Source: Rhodanobacter sp. FDAARGOS 1247 (lineage in GTDB: Bacteria; Pseudomonadota; Gammaproteobacteria; Xanthomonadales; Rhodanobacteraceae). Taken from it: DNA of 64,000 nucleotides. Both the position numbers and the translations under genes were made by a program. Location: contig NZ_CP069535.1 in the NCBI RefSeq assembly GCF_016889805.1, positions 3,534,001-3,598,000 on the forward strand, read 5' to 3'. This document shows, one piece after another, positions 25,808 through 33,542 of this stretch; the first letter of the stretch is position 1, and every line of letters starts with the position of its first letter. The notes under the pieces were generated by a model. The model was not told where the DNA came from. It did no database searches and saw only the letters and a list, made by a program, of their open reading frames with translations.

Positions 25808-25852
25808 ACGTTATGTACGTTATACATTACATATTGTCCTGTCAACATGACC
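25808..25852 (-). promoter_or_regulatory. Promoter and possible operator of the XRE operon
   Basis: On the minus strand a perfect TTGACA (25840-25845 on plus as TGTCAA) is followed 15-17 bases later by TATAAC/TAACGT. The same AT-rich patch holds the direct repeat ACGTTA at 25808-25813 and 25817-25822, and TACAT twice at 25823-25832. TGTCC-N8-TGACC (25835-25852) overlaps the -35. These are natural sites for the coupled XRE repressor. Confidence 0.55.
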
Positions 25853-25955
25853 TTCAGCGGAGCAGCCTGCACCGGCCCGGCACCGGAACGAGCGCTGCAC
25901 AGACGCCACTGGACACGGACGCTAAACTGGTACGTCCGCATACCGAGGCCTTCGC

Positions 25956-26558
25956 ATGAGCGACCAGCGCAACCCGAACGATGTCAGCCAGGAACAAGCC
26001 GAGGAGGCGGTGCGCACCCTGCTGCGCTGGGCCGGCGAAGACCCCACGCGCGAAGGCCTGCTCGACACGCCCAAGCGGGTGGTGAAGGCCTACGGCGACT
26101 GGTTTTCCGGCTACGCCGAGGACCCGGCCGATTTCCTCAAGCGCACCTTCAAGGAAGTCGAGGGCTACGACGAGATGGTGGTGTTGCGCGACATCGAGTT
26201 TGAGAGCCACTGCGAGCACCACATGGCGCCGATCGTCGGCCGCGCCCATGTCGGCTACCTGCCGACCAACCGTGTGGTGGGCATCAGCAAGCTGGCCCGG
26301 GTAGTGGACGGTTACGCGCGGCGCTTCCAGGTGCAGGAAAAACTCACCGCGGAAATCGCCCACTGCATCCAGGAAACCCTGCAGCCGGCCGGCGTGGCGG
26401 TGGTGATCGACGCCAGCCATGAGTGCATGACCACCCGCGGCGTGCACAAGCGCGGCGTGTCGATGGTGACCAGCCAGATGCTGGGCACCTTCCGCGAGGA
26501 CGCCAGGACGCGCGCCGAGTTCCTGCAGTTCATCGGCATCCACGGCGGCCACCGCTGA
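25956..26558 (+). CDS. folE: GTP cyclohydrolase I
   Basis: FolE converts GTP to dihydroneopterin triphosphate, the first step of folate (and queuosine/tetrahydropterin) synthesis. The 200-residue sequence shows the zinc ligands in [20 protein letters not shown] (near 84-103) and a second Cys in [14 protein letters not shown] (near 157), so it is the zinc-dependent FolE1 type. Length is normal. The following EF-hand gene begins within about 10 bases of its stop. Confidence 0.95.
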   Translation: MSDQRNPNDVSQEQAEEAVRTLLRWAGEDPTREGLLDTPKRVVKAYGDWFSGYAEDPADFLKRTFKEVEGYDEMVVLRDIEFESHCEHHMAPIVGRAHVGYLPTNRVVGISKLARVVDGYARRFQVQEKLTAEIAHCIQETLQPAGVAVVIDASHECMTTRGVHKRGVSMVTSQMLGTFREDARTRAEFLQFIGIHGGHR

Positions 26559-26566
26559 ACACGCGG

Positions 26567-26890
26567 GTGATCGCTGCCGCCACGGCCCTGCTGCTGGCAT
26601 CGACGGCGACCCATGCCCAGTCCAGCCGCGAGGAGTACCTGCGGCGCTTCGACGGCAACGGCGACGGCCGGGTCAGCGCGACGGAATACGTGGCCTACAT
26701 GAGCCAGGGTTTTCGCAACATGGACAGCAACGGCGACGGCATCATCGAAACCGATGAACTGCCCGGTGGCCGCGGCCAGCCGATCACGCTGCAGGAAAAC
26801 CGCGACAACCTGCGCCGCCAGTTCCACAAGCTGGACCGCAACCGCGACGGCTACCTCAACGCCCGCGAACTGACCGCGCCACCCGGATAG
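26567..26890 (+). CDS. Secreted EF-hand protein
   Basis: The product (107 residues from a GTG start) has a signal peptide (VIAAATALLLASTATHA, cut before QS) and three EF-hand-like loops: DGNGDGRVSATE, DSNGDGIIETDE and DRNRDGYLNARE. All have Asp/Asn at positions 1, 3 and 5 and Glu at 12, so calcium binding is likely in the periplasm. No ATG is available; GTG at 26567 or CTG upstream are the options, and both depend on coupling to folE, which stops at 26558. A palindrome (26894-26919) follows. Confidence 0.75.
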   Translation: MIAAATALLLASTATHAQSSREEYLRRFDGNGDGRVSATEYVAYMSQGFRNMDSNGDGIIETDELPGGRGQPITLQENRDNLRRQFHKLDRNRDGYLNARELTAPPG

Positions 26891-26893
26891 TGC

Positions 26894-26919
26894 CCCCTCC
26901 CCTGCGTGCAGGGGAGGGG
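26894..26919. repeat. CCCCTCCCCTGC palindrome
   Basis: Two 12-base arms (26894-26905 and 26908-26919) pair perfectly around a GT dinucleotide, between convergent genes. The GC-only stem lacks a T-run; it may act as a transcription barrier or be a dispersed palindrome. Confidence 0.6.
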
Positions 26920-26941
26920 CCGGGGTGGGGTCGCTCCTGGC

Positions 26942-28147
26942 TCAGGCCGAGATCGCCAGCTTCTCCGAGCGATACAGCTGGGCGGTCACCAGCACCGCGA
27001 GCAGGGCCGCCGCCAGGCTGCCGGCCAGGCACAGGCCGAGCTGTTCGCCGGTGACACCATCGCCGCGCAGCAACTGCATGATGCCCAGGTTCTGCCCCAG
27101 CAGCGGGATCGCGTACATCCACGCCTGCGCCTTGATCGGCATGAACGACAGCAGCGCACTGGGGATGATCGGCACCAGCATCAGCAGCGAGATGTAGGTC
27201 TGCGCCTCGCGATAGCTCTTGGCAAACGCGGCCACCAGTGACTGCAGCGCGGACAGCAGCAGCACCAGCGGCAGCATCAGCAGCAGCACGTAGGTGGCGA
27301 AGTGCAGGCCAAGGTCCAGCTCCATGCCGATCTTCTCGGCGGGGATGAAGCGGCCGACCACGGCGAAGCCCAGCAAGGTGATCAGCAGGCTCGCGGTGGA
27401 GAACGCGCAGATCGCCGCCAGCTTGCCGCAGAGGATTTTCCAGCGCGCCACCGGGTTGGCAAACAGCGGCTCCAGCGATTGCCGCTCGCGCTCGCCGGCG
27501 GTGAGGTCGATCGCCAGGTACATGCCGCCCATGAAGATGGTGATCACGAAGAAGTACGGCAGCATCGCGAACATCAGCACCGCGCGCGACTGCGGCGTGG
27601 CTTGGTCGCGCTTGGCCACCTGCAGCGGCCACGCGGTGCCTGGCGACATCCCCCGCGCGACCAGTCGCATCGCACCCTGTTGCCGCGCATAGTTCTCGAC
27701 CAGGTCGCTGACCCGCTCCACCGAAGTGTTCGCATCACGCCGCGAGGAGTCGTAGAACAGCTCCACCTGCACCGGCTCGCCCTTGCGCCAGGCCTTGCCG
27801 TAGTCGGGGGCGATGCGCAGCACCACGTCGGCATCCTGCTTGCGCACGGCCTGCGCGGGATCGGCCACCGCCGCGCCCGGCACCACGCCGCCGGCCTTCA
27901 GCGCATCGATCAGGTTGGGCGCATACCCGGCGCCCAGCACCGGCACCGGCAGCGGCTTCTCGGCCTTTTCCAGTTCGCGGTTGAGGGTGAGGTTGATCAG
28001 CATCACGAACAGCAGCGGCCCCAGCAGGGGGCCGGTGAGGAAGGCGCTCATCAGGGTGCGGCGGTCGCGCAGGTTTTCCTTCACCTCCTTCAGGAACACG
28101 GTGAGGAAGGCGCTGCTGCGCCGGATTTTCGCGGACATGTCGTTCAT
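26942..28147 (-). CDS. ABC-2 type transporter permease (NatB-like)
   Basis: The 401-residue permease has one N-terminal membrane segment (about 33-50), a large extracytoplasmic domain with VVLRIAPDYGKAWRKG, and five or six C-terminal membrane segments starting near residue 190. This is the ABC-2/NatB layout; E. coli lacks it but Bacillus NatAB exports Na+. Substrate here is unknown. Its ATG overlaps the stop of the ATPase gene (ATGA). It is the last gene of the minus-strand operon that starts at 32641. Confidence 0.85.
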   Translation of the reverse strand: MNDMSAKIRRSSAFLTVFLKEVKENLRDRRTLMSAFLTGPLLGPLLFVMLINLTLNRELEKAEKPLPVPVLGAGYAPNLIDALKAGGVVPGAAVADPAQAVRKQDADVVLRIAPDYGKAWRKGEPVQVELFYDSSRRDANTSVERVSDLVENYARQQGAMRLVARGMSPGTAWPLQVAKRDQATPQSRAVLMFAMLPYFFVITIFMGGMYLAIDLTAGERERQSLEPLFANPVARWKILCGKLAAICAFSTASLLITLLGFAVVGRFIPAEKIGMELDLGLHFATYVLLLMLPLVLLLSALQSLVAAFAKSYREAQTYISLLMLVPIIPSALLSFMPIKAQAWMYAIPLLGQNLGIMQLLRGDGVTGEQLGLCLAGSLAAALLAVLVTAQLYRSEKLAISA

Positions 28148-28878
28148 GCGGCGAGGCCCTCTTCGCTGCCGATGATCTTCACGAAGGCATCCTCCAGGTT
28201 GTCCTCGCCGGTCTGGGCGCGCAGCGCGTCCGGCGTTTCGTCGGCCACCACGCGGCCGTGTGCGATCACCACGATGCGGTCACACAAGGCGCCCACCTCC
28301 TGCATGATGTGGCTGGAAAACAGCACACAACGCCCCTCATCCTTCAGCCGCGTCATGAACTGGCGCAGCGCTCGGGTGGCCATCACGTCGAGGCCGTTGG
28401 TCGGTTCGTCGAGGATGACGTTGCGCGGGTCGTGCACCAGCGCGCGGGCGATCGCGGTCTTCACTCGCTGGCCCTGGGAGAAACCCTCGGTGCGGCGATC
28501 GGCGATGTCGCCCATCTCCAGCGCCTTGACCAGGGCTTCGCGCCGGCTCGCCAGCAGTTCTTCGGGCAGACCGTGCAGGCGGCCGAAGTAGTCGATGTTC
28601 TCGCGCGCACTGAGCCGCTTGTACAGCCCGCGCGCATCCGGCAGCACGCCGAGCTGGCGACGCACGGCCAGCGGGTCGGCCGCTGCATCGATGCCATCCA
28701 CCAGCACCTGGCCACGATCCGGCGCCATCAACGTGTACAGCATGCGCAGCGTGGTGGTCTTGCCGGCACCGTTGGGGCCGAGCAGGCCGGTGATCTCGCC
28801 GTCGCGGGCAGTGAAACTGACGCCGTCGACGGCCTTCACCGCGCCGAACGCCTTGTGCAAATCCCTTACCTCGATCAT
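28144..28878 (-). CDS. ABC transporter ATP-binding protein (NatA-like)
   Basis: The 244-residue ATPase has Walker A LLGPNGAGKTTT, signature FSQGQRVKTAIARALVHDP (SQGQ instead of SGGQ, as in NatA), Walker B VILDEPTNGLD and the H-loop FSSHIMQEV. It pairs with the permease downstream. It is coupled by 4-base overlaps to both neighbours (hydrolase upstream, permease downstream). Confidence 0.9.
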   Translation of the reverse strand: MIEVRDLHKAFGAVKAVDGVSFTARDGEITGLLGPNGAGKTTTLRMLYTLMAPDRGQVLVDGIDAAADPLAVRRQLGVLPDARGLYKRLSARENIDYFGRLHGLPEELLASRREALVKALEMGDIADRRTEGFSQGQRVKTAIARALVHDPRNVILDEPTNGLDVMATRALRQFMTRLKDEGRCVLFSSHIMQEVGALCDRIVVIAHGRVVADETPDALRAQTGEDNLEDAFVKIIGSEEGLAA

Positions 28879-30434
28879 GGGGTCGCTCCGTTGAAGTCGA
28901 TGAAGATCGGCGTCGGCTGCAACCGGTCCAGGCAACTCGCGTCCAGCGTCTTCGGGTCGAGCTTCTCGATGAAATGCTGGATCAGCTGCGGCGTGCAGCC
29001 GGTCGCCATGACACTGTGCGCCTGGCCCTTGAGGGTCAGCACCCGCGCGTTCGGCAGGCCCTTGGCCACTTCCTCGGCGTAGCGGGGCGGAGTCACCGGG
29101 TCGTACTGGCCGGCCAGCAGCAGGACCGGCTTGTCGGTCTTCAGCGGCGCGTGAAAATCGGCCGGGCGCGTGCCTTTCGGCCACACCGAACACACCGCCT
29201 TCAGCGCGTCGACCATGCGCGTGCCGAGGATGGTCTGCGCATCCTGCGGGCGCACGGCCAGCAGGTCGGCGTCCTCGCTGCAGATCACCGAATACTGCAT
29301 GCCGCTGCCCATCAGCTCCGACAGTTCGCCGGACAACAGCTTGGCCTGGCCCAGCAGCGGACCCACGTCGCCATGCGCCGCCGCGTCGATCGACAGCGGC
29401 AACAGCGCGGCGGTGGCCGGCGTGTACGCGAACATGCGCACCACGCTGGCCAGCGAGTCCTCGTCCAGCATCTGCTTTACCGTCTGGTAGTTCTGCGGAT
29501 CGCGAAAACTGACCTGGTGCGGATTGGCCCGCAACGCGTCGCGCAGCTGGTACAGGGTCTGGTCCGGATCGCCGAACTGCTTCTTGCAGGCCGGCTCGGC
29601 GGTGCAGCGGGCGAACTGCGCCTTCAGTGCGTCGTCCAGGTTGCGGGCGAAGTCCTCGCCCAGGGCCAGCGAGTTCGGCACGGCGCTGTCCAGCACCACG
29701 CTGCGCACCGACTGCGGGAAACGCATCAGGTACTGCTGCGCCATCCGCGTGCCGTACGACACCCCAAGCAGGTCGAACTGCGGCGAACCGATGGCCTTGC
29801 GCACGTCCTCCAAGTCCTGCGCCGCGATCGTGGTGGTGTAGTAGCGCGGATCGGCGCGACCGGCCAGCAGCTTCAGGCACTGCGCCGCCGCTGCGCGCAG
29901 CTTGTCGGCGTCGAAAGTGCTGTCGTCCGGCGCGGTCGTGGCGGCGGACTCCTTGCAGCTGAGTGCGTTGGAGCCGCCGGTGCCACGCTGGTCGAGCAGC
30001 AGCACGTGGCGATGGGCCAGCAGCGGCTTCAGCACCGTCGCCACCTGGGCCGCCGAATCGGTGGCCGCCTGTCCCGGGCCACCGGCAAGAAAGGCCAGCA
30101 TGTCGGGACTGGCCACCTGCGCCCGCGAACGCAGCACGGCCAGCTTCAGCTTGATCGTGCGGCTGTGCGGATCGGTCCGGTTTTCCGGCACGGGTAAGTC
30201 CGCGCACCAGGCCGCCGTGCTCAGGCCGCTGTTCGGCGCGGCAAGCTCGCATGCGGTCAGGGTCAGGCTGCCGAGTTTCCAGGTGGCGGCCGGCGCGGGT
30301 GCGACAGCCGCAGTCGAGGCCGAAGCCGGCGCAGGTGGCGCCGGGTCCTTCTCACGATGATGGGCGACGCGGTTGGCCGAGATGATCGCCACCGCGACAG
30401 CGACCATCACGCCCATGCGTTTTCCGGGTTTCAT
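28875..30434 (-). CDS. Secreted alpha/beta hydrolase, TAP-like peptidase family
   Basis: The 519-residue protein has an N-terminal membrane anchor or signal segment (GVMVAVAVAIISANRVA), a Pro/Ala spacer, and an alpha/beta-hydrolase domain with LLLDQRGTGGSNALSC and nucleophile motif LLGVSYGTRMAQ near residue 224. The C-terminal TAP-like part carries the presumed acid and His (GQAHSVMATGCTPQL). Family members cleave N-terminal peptides or esters. It sits between an XRE gene and the ABC ATPase in one operon, so a link between the hydrolysed compound and export is plausible. ATG at 30434 is preferred over GTG at 30440. Confidence 0.8.
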   Translation of the reverse strand: MKPGKRMGVMVAVAVAIISANRVAHHREKDPAPPAPASASTAAVAPAPAATWKLGSLTLTACELAAPNSGLSTAAWCADLPVPENRTDPHSRTIKLKLAVLRSRAQVASPDMLAFLAGGPGQAATDSAAQVATVLKPLLAHRHVLLLDQRGTGGSNALSCKESAATTAPDDSTFDADKLRAAAAQCLKLLAGRADPRYYTTTIAAQDLEDVRKAIGSPQFDLLGVSYGTRMAQQYLMRFPQSVRSVVLDSAVPNSLALGEDFARNLDDALKAQFARCTAEPACKKQFGDPDQTLYQLRDALRANPHQVSFRDPQNYQTVKQMLDEDSLASVVRMFAYTPATAALLPLSIDAAAHGDVGPLLGQAKLLSGELSELMGSGMQYSVICSEDADLLAVRPQDAQTILGTRMVDALKAVCSVWPKGTRPADFHAPLKTDKPVLLLAGQYDPVTPPRYAEEVAKGLPNARVLTLKGQAHSVMATGCTPQLIQHFIEKLDPKTLDASCLDRLQPTPIFIDFNGATP

Positions 30435-30443
30435 GCTCACGTA

Positions 30444-30638
30444 TCACTCCCCAGGTTCAAAAATGGATTCGATCGTTTGTCCGAACAGCCGGGCAATCTT
30501 GAAGGCCAGCGGCAAACTCGGATCGTACTTGCCGGTCTCGATGGCGTTGACGGTTTGGCGCGAAACATCCAGCCGCTCGGCCAGGTCGGCCTGCGACCAG
30601 GCCTGCGCGCCGCGCAGTTCACGCACATGGTTATTCAT
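30444..30638 (-). CDS. Small XRE-family HTH regulator
   Basis: The 64-residue protein is one HTH domain: WSQADLAERLDVSRQTVNAI followed by ETGKYDPSLPLAFKIARLFG and ESIFEPGE, the YozG-type XRE pattern. It overlaps the upstream membrane-protein gene by 8 bases and ends 10 bases before the hydrolase ATG, so it lies in the middle of the operon. Autoregulation from the 32.6-kb promoter is expected by family habit. Confidence 0.88.
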   Translation of the reverse strand: MNNHVRELRGAQAWSQADLAERLDVSRQTVNAIETGKYDPSLPLAFKIARLFGQTIESIFEPGE

Positions 30639-31041
30639 GACTGCGATAGCGCCACAGCACCAGCAGCTTGGCGATGCCGAAGCTGGCGAACAGGCACGGC
30701 ATCACCCAGATGGCGACCACCTGCCCCGACACCGACCAGCCCACGTTGGCGCCCATCAGCAGGCCGAAGCTGAAGAAGCCGAAGCCGGTGACCATGGCGG
30801 AGATCGCGAACGCCTCCAGGTCGATGCGCCGCTCGAGTTCATCCTGGTCGCGAACCACGCGAACCATCGCGCGGATGGCCAGCAGGATGGGCAACAGGGG
30901 CAGCAGGGCCAGCACGACGCGCCAGGTGACACTGTCGACCCGGGCCGATGCCAGCGCCGAAAGGAAGATCAGCACGACATACGCGGCCATGGCCGGCAGG
31001 AATTCGCGCAGGTAGCGCTTGTGCACTTCGCGCATGGCCAT
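30631..31041 (-). CDS. Four-TM protein with RDQDELERRI motif
   Basis: The 136-residue product has four membrane segments in two hairpins (about 15-33, 42-60, 78-98 and 108-128). A cytoplasmic loop between the second and third carries VVRDQDELERRIDLEA. The same motif pattern occurs in the next upstream gene (RESDELEQRMHLVA) and in the 25.1-kb protein, so these are related members of XRE-associated membrane proteins. No function is known. Confidence 0.7.
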   Translation of the reverse strand: MAMREVHKRYLREFLPAMAAYVVLIFLSALASARVDSVTWRVVLALLPLLPILLAIRAMVRVVRDQDELERRIDLEAFAISAMVTGFGFFSFGLLMGANVGWSVSGQVVAIWVMPCLFASFGIAKLLVLWRYRSHE

Positions 31042-31084
31042 CAGTCATGTCCCCCGGTTGATGGTGTGGTCGACGACACGGGCC

Positions 31085-31705
31085 TCATCCCTGCCTCCGG
31101 TCATCTGCCAGCGCCGCCTTCTGCCGACGGTGACGGATCAGCTGCAGCATGGCAAAAGCGATGAATGCCGCCGCCATCCCCGCAAACACGCCCCACAACT
31201 GATCGTCGTTCTTCACGTAGGCAAAGGCGGCCACCACCGCCATCAGCACGGCGACCAGCAAGGCGCGCACGTAACCGGGAATGCCCGAATCGCCAGCACA
31301 GGCAAACATGTCGCCGCCGTAACGCCGAACCATCACCGATCGGACGATCCCGTAGCTGGCCATCATCAGCGGGAACACCCAGATCAGGATCGATCCGTCG
31401 ATGGCGAGCACGTGCGCCGCCGCCAGAAAGCCGCCGACCAGGCTGAGCGCCGCCGTAAGCATCGTGGCCACGCCCAGCGCCACCAGATGCATGCGCTGCT
31501 CCAGTTCGTCGCTCTCGCGGATACGGCGGGCCATCAGGGCGAACAGGTAGAGCATCGGCAGCACCGGCGCCAACGCCAGCAGGCCCTTGGCCGCCCAGCC
31601 CTCCACCGTGCGCGCCAGCGGCCACACCAGCAACAGCAACACGACGTAGACACTCATGCTGAGCAGGGTCTGCCACTGGTAGCTCTTGTTCGAAAGACGG
31701 GTCAT
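31085..31705 (-). CDS. Six-TM protein related to its neighbour
   Basis: The 206-residue product has an N-terminal part that parallels the whole neighbouring protein (four membrane segments around the motif RIRESDELEQRMHLVALGVA) plus a C-terminal extension with two further membrane segments (about 140-160 and 166-185) and a charged tail. This suggests gene duplication with an added hairpin. ATG at 31705 is preferred over GTG at 31708. It follows the hydrolase gene by 9 bases. Confidence 0.68.
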   Translation of the reverse strand: MTRLSNKSYQWQTLLSMSVYVVLLLLVWPLARTVEGWAAKGLLALAPVLPMLYLFALMARRIRESDELEQRMHLVALGVATMLTAALSLVGGFLAAAHVLAIDGSILIWVFPLMMASYGIVRSVMVRRYGGDMFACAGDSGIPGYVRALLVAVLMAVVAAFAYVKNDDQLWGVFAGMAAAFIAFAMLQLIRHRRQKAALADDRRQG

Positions 31706-31714
31706 CACGTGGCC

Positions 31715-32641
31715 TCAAAGCGACTTCAGGAAAGCGTCCAGCGCCTGCTGAAACTTCACCGGCTGGTCGAGCATCACGAAATGCCGCGACGGCGAGATCG
31801 AGACCACCTTCGCCTTCGGCGCATCTTGCAGCAGCGACTGGTAGTACGCCGTCTTCTGCGCCTCGCTCATCGCCATCGGCGGCTGGCTGAAATCCGGTGC
31901 GTTGTATGGTGAAATTTCCAGGATCGGCACGTTCGCGTTCTTCAGCGCCGTACGTCCGTCGAACGCGAGATCCTCGGCCATGTACTGCGCGCTGGCCTTG
32001 ATGTCGCTGCGCGCATTCATCGGCGCGTAGCGCGCGGCCAGCTGCGGATCGATCACGCCGATCTTCTGCATGTAGCCCAGCGACTGCGCCTGGAACTGCT
32101 CCGGCGTCACCGCCGACATCTGCTGCTGCATCTGCGCCGCCATCGCCTTGCGCTGCTCCGCGCTCACCCGCTCCATGCCGGGGAAAATCGGCAGTCCATC
32201 CACCGCCACCACGCCCGAGATCAGTGCCGGATGCTCGCCGGCAAACCGCAGCGCCAGCGTGCCGCCCAGGCTGTGGCCGACCAGCACCGGCTTGTCGATC
32301 TTCCGCTGTTCGATCAACTGCTCCAGCGACGCATCCGCCCGATCGAACAGGTTGCCGCCGTCAGTCGGCGCCGGCACGCCATCAAAACCCGCCAGCGTCA
32401 CCGCGTACACCACGTGATCCTTCTGCAACTGCTCGATCGTCCGCTGCCACACCCACGGCCCACCCTGCAGCCCGGGAATCAGGATCACCGCACGACCGTG
32501 GTCGCCATGACGCTCGACTTTCAACGTACCTACCGTGCTAGCCGTCGGGCCCGAATCGTGGGCAACGACGGAGCTGGCACCACCCCAAATCAGGCCTGTC
32601 CCCAAAAGCAGCAACAGCGCGCGGCGCGACCACTTGTTCAT
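31715..32641 (-). CDS. Secreted alpha/beta hydrolase
   Basis: The 308-residue protein has a signal peptide (RALLLLLGTGLIWGGASSVVA) and an alpha/beta-hydrolase fold: AVILIPGLQGGPWVWQRTIE (oxyanion region), nucleophile elbow VLVGHSLGGTLALRFAGE with Ser near residue 118, and a C-terminal His in SPSRHFVMLDQP. Substrate is unknown; it is exported, so a periplasmic ester or amide is likely. As the first gene of the operon it sits behind the TGTCA-N8-TGACA sites. Confidence 0.8.
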   Translation of the reverse strand: MNKWSRRALLLLLGTGLIWGGASSVVAHDSGPTASTVGTLKVERHGDHGRAVILIPGLQGGPWVWQRTIEQLQKDHVVYAVTLAGFDGVPAPTDGGNLFDRADASLEQLIEQRKIDKPVLVGHSLGGTLALRFAGEHPALISGVVAVDGLPIFPGMERVSAEQRKAMAAQMQQQMSAVTPEQFQAQSLGYMQKIGVIDPQLAARYAPMNARSDIKASAQYMAEDLAFDGRTALKNANVPILEISPYNAPDFSQPPMAMSEAQKTAYYQSLLQDAPKAKVVSISPSRHFVMLDQPVKFQQALDAFLKSL

Positions 32642-32663
32642 GACGATTCTCCTTGTCCGGTGA

Positions 32664-32681
32664 TGTCAAGGATGCTTGACA
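32664..32681. promoter_or_regulatory. Palindromic site 1, TGTCA-N8-TGACA
   Basis: TGTCA (32664-32668) and TGACA (32677-32681) frame 8 bases; the longer form TGTCAAG/CTTGACA is also symmetric. It lies 23 bases upstream of the hydrolase ATG (minus strand), where a bound repressor would block transcription. Confidence 0.55.
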
Positions 32682-32710
32682 AACATAGGCTATCGGCCAG
32701 AGCGCCGGCT

Positions 32711-32728
32711 TGTCAAGCAAACTTTACA
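32711..32728. promoter_or_regulatory. Palindromic site 2, TGTCA-N8-TTACA
   Basis: TGTCA (32711-32715) and TTACA (32724-32728) have the same 8-base spacing as the other two sites, with one mismatch. On the minus strand the TTGACA within it may also be a -35 box of the hydrolase operon. Confidence 0.45.
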
Positions 32729-32812
32729 TCGGCCACCACAAGCCATTGCAGGGCGCTTCCGCGAGCACCGGCCGACGGAACTTAAGTGACGGACTTCGCA
32801 TTTTTGGTGTCG

Positions 32813-32840
32813 CAATTTGTCAGGGAAGGCTGACAAATTG
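32813..32840. promoter_or_regulatory. Palindromic site 3, candidate enhancer for the sigma-54 promoter
   Basis: CAATTTGTCA (32813-32822) and TGACAAATTG (32831-32840) are a perfect 10-bp inverted repeat around 8 bases. The core TGTCA-N8-TGACA repeats the other two sites. It lies about 107-134 bases upstream of the predicted sigma-54 start, the usual distance for a bacterial enhancer-binding protein. Confidence 0.6.
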
Positions 32841-32919
32841 TGGGAAATCCTCTTGAGAATGGGGCTTCAATGGGGTTTCAAGGCGGCGTGACCGTGCATG
32901 TAACCGTTTACTCGGATAG

Positions 32920-32936
32920 TTGGCACGTCGATTGCT
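32920..32936 (+). promoter_or_regulatory. Sigma-54 (RpoN) promoter of the pilus operon
   Basis: TTGGCACG (32920-32927), TCGA, TTGCT (32932-32936) matches the consensus YTGGCACG-N4-TTGCW with GG and GC exactly 10 bases apart. Transcription would start near 32947, 35 bases before the pilin ATG, which has a GGAGA ribosome binding site. Confidence 0.85.
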
Positions 32937-32981
32937 TTAACCGCCTTCGAAAGGCTTTCCAACTCACCCGGAGAAATTCCC

Positions 32982-33524
32982 ATGATGCTCAAGAAGTCCC
33001 TGCTCGCCGCTGCCCTCTTCACCATCAGCGGTTTCGCCCTGACCGCCAACGCCGCCACCAGCCCCATAACGGCCACCAACAAATTTACCGTGCAGATGAT
33101 CGTCAACAAGACCTGCAAGGTTGTGGTGTCCGCCACCACCATCAACATCGGCGCCGCCGCTGGCGTGGATGCGGACGCAGCAGCCTCCACCCTCACCGGC
33201 AACGGCCAGGTCATCAACGTCAATTGCTCCAAGGGCACCGGCTTCAACGTAGGCCTGACTCCGCAGAATGTAAGCAGCACCACGGGCCTGGGAACCATGA
33301 AAGGCGCCATCGTCGGCAATACAGATCAGCCGACCTATCAACTCAACCAGAGTTCCTCCGGAACAGCTTGGGGCAACATCGTCAACACCAACACCGAGAG
33401 CGGAACCGGACTCGGGATGGGAGCTGCGAAGACAATCCCCCTTACCGTCTATGCCACTGCCGCAAGTGCTGATTTCACACCGGACACCTATACCGATACA
33501 GTCTCGGTGAACGTCACGTTCTGA
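32982..33524 (+). CDS. Spore coat U domain pilin (archaic chaperone-usher, CsuA/B-like)
   Basis: The 180-residue exported protein has a signal peptide (cut near residue 25, LTANA-A) and one SCPU domain. Two Cys residues (NKTCKVVV near 46, INVNCSKG near 76) are placed for the conserved disulfide, and the C-terminus ends YTDTVSVNVTF, typical of archaic pilins. It is the first gene after the sigma-54 promoter, so it is the likely major shaft subunit. The next three genes encode chaperone, usher and tip, completing a minimal operon with a single shaft pilin where the Csu system has three. Confidence 0.88.
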   Translation: MMLKKSLLAAALFTISGFALTANAATSPITATNKFTVQMIVNKTCKVVVSATTINIGAAAGVDADAAASTLTGNGQVINVNCSKGTGFNVGLTPQNVSSTTGLGTMKGAIVGNTDQPTYQLNQSSSGTAWGNIVNTNTESGTGLGMGAAKTIPLTVYATAASADFTPDTYTDTVSVNVTF

Positions 33525-33542
33525 GTCGAGGAACATCCGCCC

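Larger units (their letters stand above)
32642..32981. other. Divergent regulatory region between hydrolase operon and pilus operon
   Basis: The 340 bases between the two divergent operons hold no gene. They contain three palindromic TGTCA-N8-TGACA-type sites and a sigma-54 promoter (separate entries). The region is visibly more A/T-rich than the flanking core genes. Confidence 0.7.
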
